64,000 nt of DNA from NCBI RefSeq assembly GCF_964340395.1, contig NC_135567.1:16280306-16344305 (forward strand), given 5' to 3'. The translations under genes and the position numbers were made by a program. The notes under the pieces were generated by a model. It ran no database searches, had not been told where the DNA came from, and worked only from the letters and a program-made list of their open reading frames with translations. Shown here one piece after another: positions 23,458 to 42,600 of this stretch; position 1 is the first letter of the stretch, and each line of letters starts with the position of its first letter. This DNA comes from Glandiceps talaboti (Eukaryota > Hemichordata > Enteropneusta > Spengelidae).

Positions 23458-24010
23458 GTCATGCTCATACAAAATAATTGATGTGGGTATTGACCTTCCC
23501 CATATATAACTGCACATGTTCAAGTTGTGTCGTCGACATTCGACGTCAACAGCGACGATGATGAAGGTAGCATACTAATGGTGTTGGTTTTCGTGGTGAT
23601 CGCGGGGAAGACTTTTATATCGCAGTGATGATGGCAATTGGGGTAGTGGTGTGGTGGTGGCAGTAGCATTAAATGGCCATTTCGTATAGAAAGGAGTGTT
23701 GACGACAATGGACCAAAAGGGCTTTCAAATTATGGTGGTGGTGGGGTGGTGATTATGATCATAGAGATGATGGTGATGATGATGTTGGTGGTGGTGGTAG
23801 TGATTATGTATCATAGTATAAGGCATGCTTTTATAGGAACATTGATGTGCAATTTTGTTTTACTCGAAAGTAGAGTCCATTATTTGTGTAATATCTACAG
23901 CATTCTTACACAGCTAAGTTGCGAGGTGTTCACTGTGTTAAGGTTTCAGAGAGAACGTGAAGATACAATGTAATATAACATGCATTACTAAAAACTTATA
24001 TTTTAATAAC
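23458..24010. other. Intergenic with GGT/GAT-rich tracts
   Basis: Trinucleotide-rich (GTG/GAT) sequence around 23730-23810. No supported gene. Confidence 0.4.
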
Positions 24011-24399
24011 TTACCTCGTGAATGGGACATTTCTTTCAATCCCAGTTGCCGATGATGAAACCTCTTTGTTATTCCACAAATGATGTTCTGGCTTGTGTTT
24101 GTCTTAAACTCATTTCAAATGCAGAAGCGTAAGCGGTGACTAACTGTCTGGAAACCTTAATGCATTTGAACAGATGTATACACTTCAAATTTATTTGTTG
24201 GTACATTAAAGGAGCAGGAAAATGCATTGTAAAAACAGCTTGAATCACAATTTGTTTTGTGTGGGTATGTGAGAGGACACAGTGTCAACTGGAGCGCTTT
24301 AAATGTCATGGTTTCTGTAATAACCCCTTCTAAGTTTATTTTGCGTTGTATCAAACGGAAGGCACATTCCTTGTATGGACACGCACACACATACACACA

Positions 24400-24430
24400 C
24401 ACACACACACTCTCTCTCTCCCCCCCCCCA
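24400..24430. repeat. Short (CA)n, (CT)n and C run
   Basis: Compound simple repeat just downstream of the somatomedin-B-like exon. Confidence 0.8.
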
Positions 24431-24470
24431 TTGTTGTTCTAAAATAGTTTCATCCATAAATCGTCCTTAC

Positions 24471-25428
<958 letters not shown>

Positions 25429-25496
25429 CTACTGACATTTGGCATCGTTTCATTGCAATCACCTACGAGAGAAGCAAACAGACCCACATACATACA

Positions 25497-25524
25497 CGCA
25501 GGCAGACAGACAGACGGACATATT

Positions 25525-25580
<56 letters not shown>

Positions 25581-25597
25581 CAGACAGACAGACGGGC
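25497..25597. repeat. (CAGA)n microsatellite
   Basis: About 25 CAGA tetranucleotides with minor variants. Confidence 0.9.
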
Positions 25598-25639
25598 AGG
25601 TATGCGAGAGTATACATAGGTAGACAGTGCGTGAGCTAT

Positions 25640-26530
25640 GGCCAGTATTTGGCTATTTTACATTTAATACATGTTTTACATTCTATGATTACACAAAATA
25701 CATTCTAGTATCGGGTGATGGTTGGGGATTGGAGCTTGCAAGAAATATATTTAATACAATTACCAACGAATAACACTGATGTAAAACACTTCTCAAGTGT
25801 AAAAGTGTTTCAAGTGGTTTATTTACAAGCCTAGCATGTGGCCTTTCTAATATGGTAAATTAGCAAAAGAAACAGAATACTTTTACACTTGATATGGATG
25901 CTATAAATAACTGTAGTATTTACAGAAAACACTTTGATGTTATGGGTTGTACTTGATATGGATGCTATAAAATGATTGTGGTGCATACAGAAAATGCTTT
26001 ATTTTGGCATTATGGGTTGTAATACATTTATTACATACAATGGTTGCATGAAACGCATTCTGGGACTGGGCATTGGTCTGGGGAACTTACACGAAATACG
26101 TTTAATACATTTGATACATTTTGTACATGCTATGGTGGCACAAAATACATTCTAGGATAGAGTGATGGTCAAGAGAGGTTTTACGAAATACATTTAGTAT
26201 ATTGTTTACATTCCTTGAAGTTGGTTGCACGAAATATATACTACAACGCAGCAATGGTCGGAGAACTTGCACATTCGATGCCTATGGTTGCACGAAATAC
26301 ATTCTGAGACTCGGATTGTTCTGGGAAGCTTGCATATTCGATGGTTGCACGAAATACATTCTAGAATCGGATGATGGTCCGGTGAGCTTGCATTTAATAA
26401 ATTGCTTACATAGTATGGTTGCACGAAATACATTCTAGAATCGGATGATGGTCTGGTGAGCCTGCATTTAATAAATTGTTTACACTGTATGGTTGCACGA
26501 AATACATTCTGGGGTCGAACCGTTCTGATC
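25640..26530. repeat. Degenerate tandem repeat, unit about 65-100 bp
   Basis: Seven or eight copies of a unit containing GGTTGCACGAAATACATTCT and AATCGGATGATGGTC, with variable spacers containing ATTTAATAAATTG. The best-preserved neighbours are at about 26335-26510. Confidence 0.85.
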
Positions 26531-27410
26531 CTCAAAACTTCAGAGGAATTATATTACAAAATTCTGTATTCTAGAGACCAACACTTCATCACCTTGAAAG
26601 GCATAGCAAAGTATTTCTCTTTACCCAAGACATTCACAAAGCTTTTGATTCTTATGTTGGAATGGTCTATTTCACAAATTGTACACCATCTTACAAAATA
26701 TGTTCTATGGACAAAAATGTCAAATTGCCATAGACATGTATGAATATCCTAGGTGTGTGACAGGGAAGCATTCTTTCAAGAACTCTTTTCAAACTGACAC
26801 ATGACAATGCTGTCATGTCACATGGGTTCGCTATTTCTTGGTTTGCCTGCTTTAGCAAATGTTAGCACCCAATTCATTCTACATGTCAGAAAATGCTTAA
26901 TATTGTATGCAACTATTGTTCAGCATGCAGACTAAAAATCTCAACCTTTTTATTAGTTTTTGGAGAAAAACATCTTAGAGAACGAGATCGCTGTAGCCTG
27001 GAATCCATGCAGATTGGATTATTTACATGCATCTTTCCAGTCACTTGTTTAAACCTGACTTGATATGACACTTTAGAATACTGTAGTTCAAACTCATGTA
27101 GTTGGAAACAAGTAGAAACTAGCTAGTAATGTTATTTACTAGCTATTTTGTAAATCAATATATGCTGAATTAAGTCATTTGACTTATGACTTAACTCTTG
27201 ATTCGACTCGACTCAATTTGAATTGACTTACCATTACTTGATCTTACTTACCTTTACTTGACCTTGAGCTTGACTTACCTTTACTTGACATAGCTTGAGC
27301 TTGACTTACCTTGAGTTGACTTGACATTACATGATTTTACTTACCTTTACTTTACTTTACTTGACTCTTTCACTTGCTTGATGCTAGAATAAACCTGACC
27401 TGACCTGACA
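26531..27410. other. Intergenic; TTACTTGA-rich stretch
   Basis: About 27170-27370 is a loose repeat of TTGACTTACC/TTTACTTGA motifs. No gene seen. Confidence 0.5.
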
Positions 27411-27412
27411 AT

Positions 27413-28198
27413 TTAGAGGGTGGGCAAGGGGTATTTTTTATACTTTATACGTAATTGGGTCATTTTAGTTGTATATTTATAAAACGTTGCACTAAAGTCT
27501 GTAAAATAGGAATTAGTGGTCGGTATACTGCATACTAATCAACTATTTAATTTGACTATAATAAGTAAAAGTACCACTTTGTTTTGAACAAGTAAAAGAA
27601 AAATGCAAACAACTGTACCCTAATTGTACTATGTTAAAATGATTCAATACAAGCAACACTAAACACAATCCATGACATTTTCGTATACCCTGGACTTTGC
27701 AAAAATAGCAGTCATATCAGTAAAGTGTCGTTTTTTCCCCCTTTTTTGGAGGGAATGGGGTCCAAAACCACCAAGGTCAAAGTTTGTTGATGGAAACGAA
27801 AGAATAAATGTTACTCTTGAACTGGGGAATTTAGAAGCATTGATATTAAAAGAACATGAAAAATCATCTGTTTAATTGTTGGCGAGATATTCGTCAGCTC
27901 AATGCAGACAATCAATCAAAACAGTTTGTCAAAAATGTAATGAGACACTGGCTGCTCATCTCACCATTAATATGTTGTCATGAGTTTTACAAGGAGTGGT
28001 AGATGCATAAGAATGCCCTTCACGCAATTTCCAGTTATAATTGTGAAATGTAAACTCCACTTTATTTTGTTCATAATTCATAATTGTGTTGTTGTTTTTA
28101 TCATGAATGTAAAAAGTGACATTTCATGTTTATAATTTGGAATTTGTCACTTATTTTCCCTGTAAATTGTACTGAGGACACCCTTGCCCACCCTCAAT
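27413..28198. mobile_element. Non-autonomous element with GGGTGGGCAAGGG terminal repeats
   Basis: The left end (AGAGGGTGGGCAAGGGG, from about 27415) and right end (CCCTTGCCCACCCTC, about 28181-28195) are inverted. The length is about 785 bp with no transposase frame. The flanks carry AATT. A separate 22-bp direct repeat (ATACTGTAGTTCAAACTCATG) occurs at about 27076 and 28204. Confidence 0.6.
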
Positions 28199-29730
28199 TA
28201 AGGATACTGTAGTTCAAACTCATGGACACAGAGTACAGATATGGAACTTATTCTTGAATACATACACTTCTGAAAACAAGATTCAATAAATGTGCTTAAA
28301 ACTTCAGTAATGACGCCAAAGACCTCAAAGCTGATATGAATCATGGTGTATTGTTTTCATACAAGTAACGAGTAATGCTGTACCACAAATAAAACACACA
28401 CACATACACACATACACATACATACACACACATGTATAGACAATCTATAACAAAGACATATTGCAGTCAAACTTGAAGTATTCAAATCAAAGTATCGACT
28501 TCGCATACAGGAAATGCAAATTATACGTATTACATAATGTAATTTAATGCATATAAACTTTTTTGACTTACGGTTGCTGACCTTTTCACTGATGGCGATC
28601 ATCCAGATACTGCAACAGAAATGTTCATTTGGCAATACAGTCCGAGTAATTCAGTCAAAGTGTAAAGTTAATATTGTCCAAGAGTACACACAGTTCACTC
28701 TACTAGTCCAAAACAAGTACTTTTGAAGATGATACTGATATACATACTTTAGACACCAAACCTTGCTGATGTCATGCAACTTCCACGTAGCATATACGTA
28801 CTCTGCGCAGAGATTCCCTTAATCCTGGAATAGGAACACATTGAAAACATGTTACTTTTCACTTCAATTCTAGTCTGAATTAAATGTCCATTCTTAGAGT
28901 ACCAAGACTTGTGTCACTCCACAAAACCACCGGATACAGTGTACTGGTGCAATAATTATTATCATCAGGACATGTCTGCCTCTTAGTATTACTCCATTTA
29001 TCATGATACTGTGCAAACTGGGGCTCTGTCATGTGTTACTGATTATGCTTCATATAATGACTATGCGTGCTGACAGTGAATATGAATCGCATTGGCAGAA
29101 ACTCAGAGTGAATGTGATTGGAAGAAATTAAAATACATGTGCATAATGAAATGAAAAGAAGGAAACTTCAGACTGAGGTACAATTACACATATAGAGTGA
29201 GTTCAGGATAAATATGTTTTGCAATCTGTTAGCTAAAATGTCCACATCACTGCACTGTACTTGCGCCAGGTCTTGTCTACTAAGCTTATGACACTGCATA
29301 CTGGGCATGTTTACCTCAAAGTCCCGCCATATGTCAATCAAACATTTTAATTCTCTGTTTAACTAATCTGAATTTAACAACTCAGCCACCTGGTAGTAAT
29401 ATAACATGATAATTCACCACCAACTAATTTACATACAAAGTAAACATTCACTAATTTACATACAATGTGCATAATAAAGTTTTGTCTTTGTGTCAATCCT
29501 AACTCAATGTCAAGGTGAACATACACTAAACATCACCAGTTTGTGACACTGGGCTTAACGGTAATAGTAATAAAACAGTATATGAGATTACATTTAAAAT
29601 CTATTTATGTATTTCTTTGATACTGATGACAGTGTACAAATCAGTCTGTGTTTAAAAAATAGTATTGTTGTTACCATAATTATATTGATTTAAATTAATA
29701 GAAAACTTTATCACACGCCAGTTAAGAATG
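28199..29730. other. Intergenic, no gene supported
   Basis: AT-rich. Two minus-strand segments, about 28613-28572 and about 28826-28763, have acceptor and donor-like ends. Their translations are too short to recognise, so I leave them uncalled. Confidence 0.4.
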
Positions 29731-30493
29731 TTAAGGGAGTCTTCAGTAATTACAAAGCGGGGGGGGGGGATTAAGCCCGGGCTATTGTGTAAAATGTGAC
29801 CCCCCCCCATCTCTGTCGTGCTAAAAAGTGACCCTCCCTCAATTTCCTTTCCCTGAAGAAGACCCTAACCTCTTCAACATGGATGCTGTCAGAGGTCCTT
29901 GTCCTCAGAATCAATGGTTTAAAGGAATTAATCCCACCGCTGCCACCACATAGGATGTTTGAAGGCATTGGTTATTTCCCCAACTACTATCACGACAGTA
30001 TATTTGGGTGAAGGCATTGCATTAATCAGTACCTGTACATGTGTTTGATTCTCACAGGCTGGGCTGTAGGCCAGAATATTAACGCCAAAACACTAGATGG
30101 GCACACTCCCAACATGGTTGGGCCTGTGGTCAACATTTCTACAACATCATCCCTAATATCTTACCGAACTGTTCACATTTTACTCCTGTGAGACCTCCTT
30201 CTCTCACTATATGCCATATGGTTGTCAGCAGCGATGCTAAACATAAGGTCCATTCAAGGTAACATATTGCCTGATGGATCCTAACTGATTTTACAGCAGT
30301 GGGGAGTAGAACCGATGGCAGCGATGGGATGCCAAAATCACAAAATTATGCTAAGTTAGACAATACAGTTATTTAAAGTATAATGTGACCCTTCCCCTAC
30401 TACCATTTTCTAAAATATGGCCTTTCCCCAAAAACCAAATTGTAAAAATTATAAAAATCCCCCCCCCCTCCGTATTTACTGAAGGCTCCCTAA
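29731..30493. mobile_element. Non-autonomous element with CTTCAGTAATTAC terminal repeats
   Basis: Left end TTAAGGGAGTCTTCAGTAAT and right end TTTACTGAAGGCTCCCTAA are inverted, each next to a G or C run. The length is about 760 bp. No transposase is visible. One further end lies at 21785-21820. Confidence 0.6.
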
Positions 30494-30584
30494 TGACACA
30501 TTTACTGTTAAAACATTAACAGTGTAAACAAATACAAAAATTTTTGAAAAAATGGCATGGAACATGTGATGAATCGTCACCAAA

Positions 30585-30790
30585 ATTAATTAATTAATTA
30601 ATTAATTAATTAATTAATATCAATTTTTTGTATTTAAATTTAAAGATTTTTAATTGTTTTCCATTTGGGCAGTACAACAGAGTGAATAAAGTAAAAAGTT
30701 CATGTTTACAATCTCACTAAATAACCCCCAAAAAACAAAAAAAAAAAACAAGCAAACAAACAAACAAACAAACAAACAAACAAACAGGAA
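30585..30790. repeat. (AATT)n and (CAAA)n simple repeats
   Basis: AATT units at about 30585-30618 and an A-rich (CAAA)n run at about 30736-30785. Confidence 0.85.
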
Positions 30791-31089
30791 AGACATGCTT
30801 TTAACAGATCATGAAGTTTGGATCACGTGTTGTGTTTTATAGTTTCTTATTTTGTGCTGCTAGCTATTCAATACTCACATTGATATATTTGTTTCATAAT
30901 ATGTAAGAAATTGGTAAAAATTTTCATTTTTTTACCAAGTTTGTATATTATACATTCAAATGCCTTCTGATCAGAAGGCAAACAAAATTAACAACAGTTT
31001 GTTTAAAGACTTATTCAGATTAAGTGGTTTCTGTATATGGATAAACACGTCTTTCCAGGTTGGGGTGTACTCCTGCCTAAAATATATTA

Positions 31090-31480
31090 TGTATATTCGC
31101 TGCCATTTGGGATGTGGGTTTTCGCCCTTTGGTCTAAAATGGGTACTTAATTTTTAGAGATAAAGAGTCTAAAATGGGGTCCACTTTACACAATTTTTCG
31201 ATTTTGTTTGGTCTTAAAATGGGGTCCTGGAAATCATAATAAATTCTCGACTAGTTCGGAATTTCTCTTGGAATTTTCCCCAGCTAATTCGATGGCTGAC
31301 ATTTTGATATCTGTGATTATGTATTTTGGTGAACAATGGGGTCTTCTAAAAATGTAAATTGTCTGGTGTAAAATGGTTTATTGGTTTTTGGTCAAAATAG
31401 GTCTAAAATGGGGTCTGGGTGACAGCATTGGCTGCACATCCCTCCCAGACATGGTCAGTGGTACCCCCCCCCCCCGGTCT
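31090..31480. repeat. Dispersed repeat with TCTAAAATGGGGTC motifs
   Basis: Several TCTAAAATGGGGTC-like motifs lie within 300 bp. The stretch at about 31383-31450 (GGTCAAAATAGGTCTAAAAT then GCATTGGCTGCACATCCC) resembles about 56170-56230 near ATXN7L3, so it is a dispersed family. Confidence 0.5.
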
Positions 31481-32814
31481 TTCCAAAGGGCTTCGGCGAA
31501 TTTATTATTACATAATAGTGTTCTAAAGTTTCTATCTCCTCTTTACAGAGTGAATTTGTCATTACTAATAAGCTCATATATGAGTTTACACATCCAATTA
31601 AACGTTTATATTTAGAGCCTTGAGCAAAATGTAAAATAAAAATCACCGTATGAAATTTAGAGCGAATGTAGAAACAATATGGTATCTAATATCTATTAGC
31701 TCTTGGTTTGTTGGAATAATATCGGTTGTTAAAAATTGTATTTCCGGGGAAGAATTTGAGCTGGAATTCGCAGGTCTTGAAAGAATCAGACATTATACCG
31801 TACCGTAACCGAAAGAGGGTTCCTTTTATATACTTTTTAAGTTCAGGGAATTAAATAAAACTTCATACCTGTTAACAACTTGTCACTTGGCGATGTCAAC
31901 CAGCTTCTTCGTTTAGAAAACATCCCATCAGAATCAGTCACCAATTGTACGTACAGTGCAAGTCTATGGTATGGGCACATCCAGTGTTTATGCATGTATA
32001 CACGCATGCAACAACTTGCAGACGACAGGCAATTTGTAATTCCTCAAAAAAAATATTATCTTCTTCTCTAAATCATACGTCATTACACCAACTTACTCTC
32101 TTAACACTAGGTAATCATAAATTACCAAAATTATGACGACACAAAGTAGAAATCCGGTGATTTTCTGGCTCAAAATCTGCCGCAAATGTCACTTCATGTT
32201 TACAACAGCGAGAACTGGCGAGGAGAAAAATGACCCCCTAAGTATGTGTAAATACGTTGCTGTCAGTCAAAGTGATGTCTTATCCTTGTGATTTCTTCAA
32301 ATGTTATACGTGCCGAGGGTTCTTTTTTATACAGGTACAGAGGTATTCTCATCTGTCCTTACAAAACGGGTATCCTCAAAACAAATACTGCTACTTAAGG
32401 AGGAAGGGTAATTGAAATAAAAATGTACAACATGTATCAGTGATAATTGTATTCGATACAGACAGGTCGTTACAATGTAACACTCGCGGACATGGTTTAT
32501 TTTGGTGGACATTATTTTAGTGTTAGTTTTTAATCGTGCATGTTTATCAACCCAAGGGTGGGAAGGGTGAGCAGACAATTTTGAGTAACCCCCCCCCCCC
32601 CCAGGCTCTCGTCAAGTTGCTAGATAATAGAGAAAACGTTGCTCGGTCGCCCTGACTGCCTCCCTATCGATCGTAACTACCGGAACTAGACATTCACTTT
32701 TTAAAAAATACAAATCTACCTACCCCACCTATTCTAAAACTGAGCGTAATTGGACCCACACAATTTTTTTTATAAGCTTTAACCATCGATCCTCCATCAT
32801 AGTGAAGTTGTTGC
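31481..32814. other. Intergenic, no gene seen
   Basis: C runs at 31467-31476 and 32589-32602. No supported gene or RNA. Confidence 0.4.
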
Positions 32815-33765
32815 AAAATTTCACCGGGGGATGTTTACTGGTATATCGTACAGTTTGCTTATGTCTGCTTGCGTACTATTTTACGAAGTGAACTTTGTAA
32901 CAAAGCTTTACATCTACTGCTCACCATTAATTTTGATTGACTCGTGACTGTCCAGTGTTAGATGGAGGGGTTGCTAGTTGACCTATCGTTTCAAGATGGA
33001 GGCGTATTACTAGAATTAACTTTGGGCGCTATTAAACCAAGGAAAGGTTTTGAATATTATCATCATTAACTGGCATGCAATGAATGGGCATATATAGGTG
33101 GTTCCCCGTTGAAGGTAGGGTGCACGCCCTCAACCACGAGATGAGAATTTACTTCGTTTTAATAGCATTGCTCGCATTAAAATGGTCTCGGTTTTACCCA
33201 GTCTTTTACTGCTGAGATTCTACTACTAATTCTATCCAGTTTTACAGTCAAACATTGCATCCGATTCAGGTATCTTTACATCAGGTTTACCTAGAACAGG
33301 TCTCAAGACATCTAGAGCAGCAGACATTTTAAATTTCTTTACAATCTTGTCTAGTAGCAGACATCCCAACGAGTCTGACTAATGCAACTAAGACTACAGC
33401 ATGAATGTGCCTGGCATAGCAATCTAATAGGGTTTCCTTCCATTGAATCTGAACTATGAACTACATTTTTTACTGAAATCACACACACAACGTAGCAGCA
33501 CACTATATCAAACAAATACACAACAAACTTGTTTTCAGAAATTAGTTTTTATTATGTTTCTGACACAGCATTAATAACACAAACTAACATTGGTCTGTGA
33601 GTATAGTAATAATAATTTTTACATTGGTTATACCTTCATTGAGAAAGTCTTATTGGATTGGTCACCTGGTGAACGGTTGGTAACATGCAAATGTACTGTA
33701 GTAGTAACCTATCAAAATTTCTCACAAAGTACCAAGTATACCTTTTCTCTCAAGAAAGCATTTGT
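32815..33765 (-). repeat. Inverted copy of the block at 17085-18195 (copy B)
   Basis: See copy A for shared motifs. This copy lies immediately downstream of the ATP synthase subunit c stop codon and supplies its likely polyadenylation signal (minus-strand AATAAA at 33548-33553) and GT-rich downstream element. Confidence 0.75.
33548..33553 (-). terminator. Polyadenylation signal of ATP synthase subunit c
   Basis: AATAAA on the minus strand, 274 bases after the stop codon, followed by a TTTGTTGTGTATTTG-like GT-rich stretch. It lies inside inverted repeat copy B. Confidence 0.6.
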
Positions 33766-33826
33766 ACACAAACAACCCTAAATGCTTCCTTACAAACTTC
33801 AAATAACAGGCAAACGAAACTTGTAA

Positions 33827-38802
<4,976 letters not shown>

Positions 38803-39685
38803 GGTTTAAGATTGTGTGTTACTTCACGAAAGTGAGAAAATAGCAAGAAGCTCCTGCAGCAGAAAACACAAAATGGCGGATGCCGGTAAGTGTAGCCGGT
38901 GAATGTGGTTAAAATATTTGATGCATACAACGTAATGAAAAAACCTACGACAAAATTGTGACACACAGTTATGTATTACAGTAACATATATCCAACAGTG
39001 TATGTTGTTTGCCTCGATGGTCACGAATATTGGTGATTTTACGGGATTATTTCAACTGTGTGGCCTTACCTTCAGATGTCCACTGCACGTACGCGTCGGG
39101 GAGAGCGGATAAAGCGCATGCGTGATGACTCTTCACCAATTACCTCTAGAGGGGTATGAACTTCATGAATGAGTGAGACCCCAAAGTGATGAAGTACATG
39201 CAGTAGTTTATCGAATGAGATAGTGGCGATCGAGATGATGTAGTTGAACCGTGCAACAGATTTCAAAGGTAATTTAGCCAATTTATTGCGATTGTTACGT
39301 GTTCATTTCAGTAGCCGCAAACCTTGCATCCGTTCCGTATTTCCGCCCACGCGTTATCTTTGTCCAAGACGGTACGCGTGTGTGACCGTCAATATGGGGC
39401 CGTCGAGGGTAGACGCTATTATTATTATAGTGAGCCGGTGGCGACGGCAGATGTTCCCATGTTTATCAAGCATAAATCAGAGTCCGAGAGCGTCTAGTTT
39501 GTCGCGTCGTCCTCACTAACTTCACTATATTATCCATTTTTACACTCGCATTTCCAGGTACGACGTTCCAGACTGACGGCTGTCCGTCCAGCATAACGTG
39601 ACAGACCCAGGCGGGAATATCTAAACAATTGCAACCCGGAAGTCAAGTAAACATGCTGTCCAAAAGTAGACAATAACATTTTGGA
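38803..39685. promoter_or_regulatory. Head-to-head promoter interval, ATP synthase subunit c and JAZF1
   Basis: GC-richer than its surroundings. A YY1-like AAAATGGCGGATG (38870-38882) lies about 70 bp upstream of the subunit c start codon. An NRF-1-like GCGCATGCGTG (39114-39124) lies 312 bp upstream of the subunit c start codon. NRF-1 and YY1 sites are typical of nuclear OXPHOS promoters. No TATA box is evident. JAZF1 transcription probably starts between about 39300 and 39600. Confidence 0.5.
39114..39124. promoter_or_regulatory. NRF-1-like site GCGCATGCGTG
   Basis: Matches the palindromic NRF-1 consensus YGCGCAYGCGCR closely, with a T in place of a C in the second half. NRF-1 controls many nuclear genes for respiratory-chain and ATP synthase subunits. 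Confidence 0.5.
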
Positions 39686-42600
39686 ATGGCAGCATTCTAT
39701 AGTAACACTTGCCGATTTGGTGGATGTGGTCTCACTTTTGCAACACTTGGAGAGCTTATTGAACATATCGAAGACACCCACATAGGTAGATTCATCGCAT
39801 TTTTAATTATTTACACACGACTTCACTGACATATTAACCGTTATATGATATATGTATGATGTTGTATTGTTCTGTCAGACTCAGAGGCTCGTGTCATGCT
39901 CTGTACAAAACCATAGGGGTACCGGTGTGGAGAACCATCATTGAAAAGTGATACAATGGGGAGATAATATGTTTCAAAGCGTGTAGGTGGAGAAAGGTAG
40001 ATCATAGAGGCGCCATGGATATATTGTAAGACAGCCACAGATAGTTAAATGGGTTAATCTATTGTGTGTATCACTTTGTTTAGTTCCCTGATTTTGAATA
40101 TGGCAAACAATGAAACCCTTAGTATGGCTTAGTAATATTAATAGTTGATTACATAGTGCAACAAAAACAACTGTTAAAGTAAATTATAAACTTGCTTCAT
40201 TTCTCAGCAAAGTTTTCTTTTGTAAATTGCTCCACACTTAGTGTTGGGGTTAGGGTTAATGTAGGGTCTGAGGGTTGGGATACAAAGGGAAGTCTTCAAT
40301 CTTCCCAAATCTTGTTCTTGAATTTATAAATGTGGGTGAGTTAAGAAAGTGAATGAGTGTAACTGATTTAAAGATGTAAACTTAGTAAAAAGTACAAGCA
40401 TGCACCTACATGCGGCAGGTATGTAACAAATACAGCACACAAACCGATACAAGTATATAAGATGAATTTATATACCATGTAATTATGCAAGTAAAAATTA
40501 ATATCGAGGGGTAACAATATGATGTCTACTAGTGCCCAAATAAGGCAAGGCAATAAGTATTTTATAACACATCACATTTCCATACACATATTTTTTCCAT
40601 AGTCAAATCAAATCACCAGTAGAACTTTCTTGCTACTGATAAATGCCCTAGGGAAATTGAAAATGAATATTGCCCTCTGTATGCAAATTTAGGTCACATT
40701 GGGTCACTAGTCAGGGTTCAAAATTAGTACTATAGTAGCAGTCAAAGGCATATAGACTACCAAACATTGTATCTTGACTACCAACTTTGTTATTTGGTAG
40801 TCTATATTAGACCAGGGCAAATCAATGGAGAATTGTAGCTGAAACAGTTCACTTGGATAAATTTGACTACCAAGCCCAAAAGTTAAATTCAAGCCCTGCT
40901 TGTCTATACCACCTGACACAGTCTAAGCCAATCACTGACAGTGATATAATTACAATGTGTTATAATTCTTTGTATTGAGTTATTTCATTTATTTTTTATT
41001 TAGATTATGATCCAAGGTACTTAGAAAAATTAGAAATCCAGCAGCCAGCATATTTATCACTAAGTTACATTATGAGGTGAGTAAAAACAAAACTTTAGTC
41101 AAATAGTAAAAATTTGTATGCACAAACATTCAGCCTATTTTCATACATTTAACATCATACTGCATCAAAGAGGTTGGAGTCTCTCACCAAAAGCTTTTAT
41201 TTCATCTTATCAGATGTAAAGCCATCGCAGATTGGAAGAACAGTTTTATATTGTCTTTTTAAGTTGATGGTAGTTTCCGCATTCACTATTTCTCATGAGA
41301 TTTCACAGTTTTTGCAATTTTATCATATTTTTCTTGAATATGTAAAAAAAAGTTAAGAGTCAGCAGTGAAAAACTGGGAGGGGGGGGGGGGTTAACCAGA
41401 ACCAAACAATTTTCTTTTTAGGCCGATTCAAAGATTAAAGGATGGAAGATATATGGGCATAAAAGTATTTTAGTACCTCAAATATTTCCAATAGAAGTTC
41501 TGTTTTCAGTTCAGGAATATAAGACTATTAGTCACCATCCTTGGGCTACCACTTTCTGTAATTGGTAGCCTACTAGGACAACCAAAGAAAAAAGTTAATT
41601 TCAAGTCCTGTCAACATCCCATGTTTTCATGTACCTGTAAAGAATAGTGATGATGTGTACTTTTTTTATTCAATAAGATAAAATAATTTGTTATTAATCA
41701 TACAAGGGAAAAGCAAATGCTGTATAAAGTTTTCCAATCAACATAGCAAAAATTCTGTTTTGTATTTGTGTAGATTTGTAACGGATGCCGCTCGTGAAGT
41801 AATGAGAAAAAAGAAATGTCATTCTTTGAATAATTCACAACGAAGTAACACTCCAACAGGTAAGGAAGGATTGCACAGTGTCACACAAACTCAACAAAAC
41901 ACTGGTAGAGAAAAATTACTGGGGAACTCGGGTAGAATTTACCTACTTACCAACTTTAACAAAAACACTCATAGGGAAACATGTTCAAATGATAGAGGAA
42001 CTCAGGTAGATTTTATCTAATTACCAATATTAATAAAAGTGTTGGTAGAGAACCCTGGTAGAGTGACTGGGGAACTCAGGTAGATTTTACCTACTTTACC
42101 ACCCTCATCAAAACACTCAGTGGTAGGGAACCCTGGTAAAATGACTGGTAGGGAACCCTGGTAAAATGACTGGGGAACTTATTTTTACCAAATTACTAAC
42201 TTTAACAAAAACACTGGTAGGCAATGGTAAAGTGAAGTGACTGAAGAACTCGGGTAGATTTTACATACTTTCCACCCTTAACAAAAACACTAGTAGGGAA
42301 CCCTAGTAAAATGACTGGGGAACTCACAGGTAGATTTTACCTACTTTACCACCCTTAACAAAAACACTGGTAGGGAACCCTGGTAAAATGACTGGGGAAC
42401 TTAGGTAGATTTTACCTACTTACCACCCTTAACAAAAACACTGGTAGGGAACCCTGGTAAAATGACTAGGGAACTTAGGTAGATTTTACCTACTTACTAC
42501 CCTTAACAAAAACACTGGTAGGGAACCCTGGTAAAATGACTGGGGAACTTAGATAGATTTTACCAAATTACTAACTTTAACAAAAACACTGGTAGGCAAT

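Noticed and set aside
28572-28826. Two short minus-strand segments with acceptor and donor-like ends
   Set aside because: Translations of under 25 residues with no recognisable domain and no phase partner. They may be chance.
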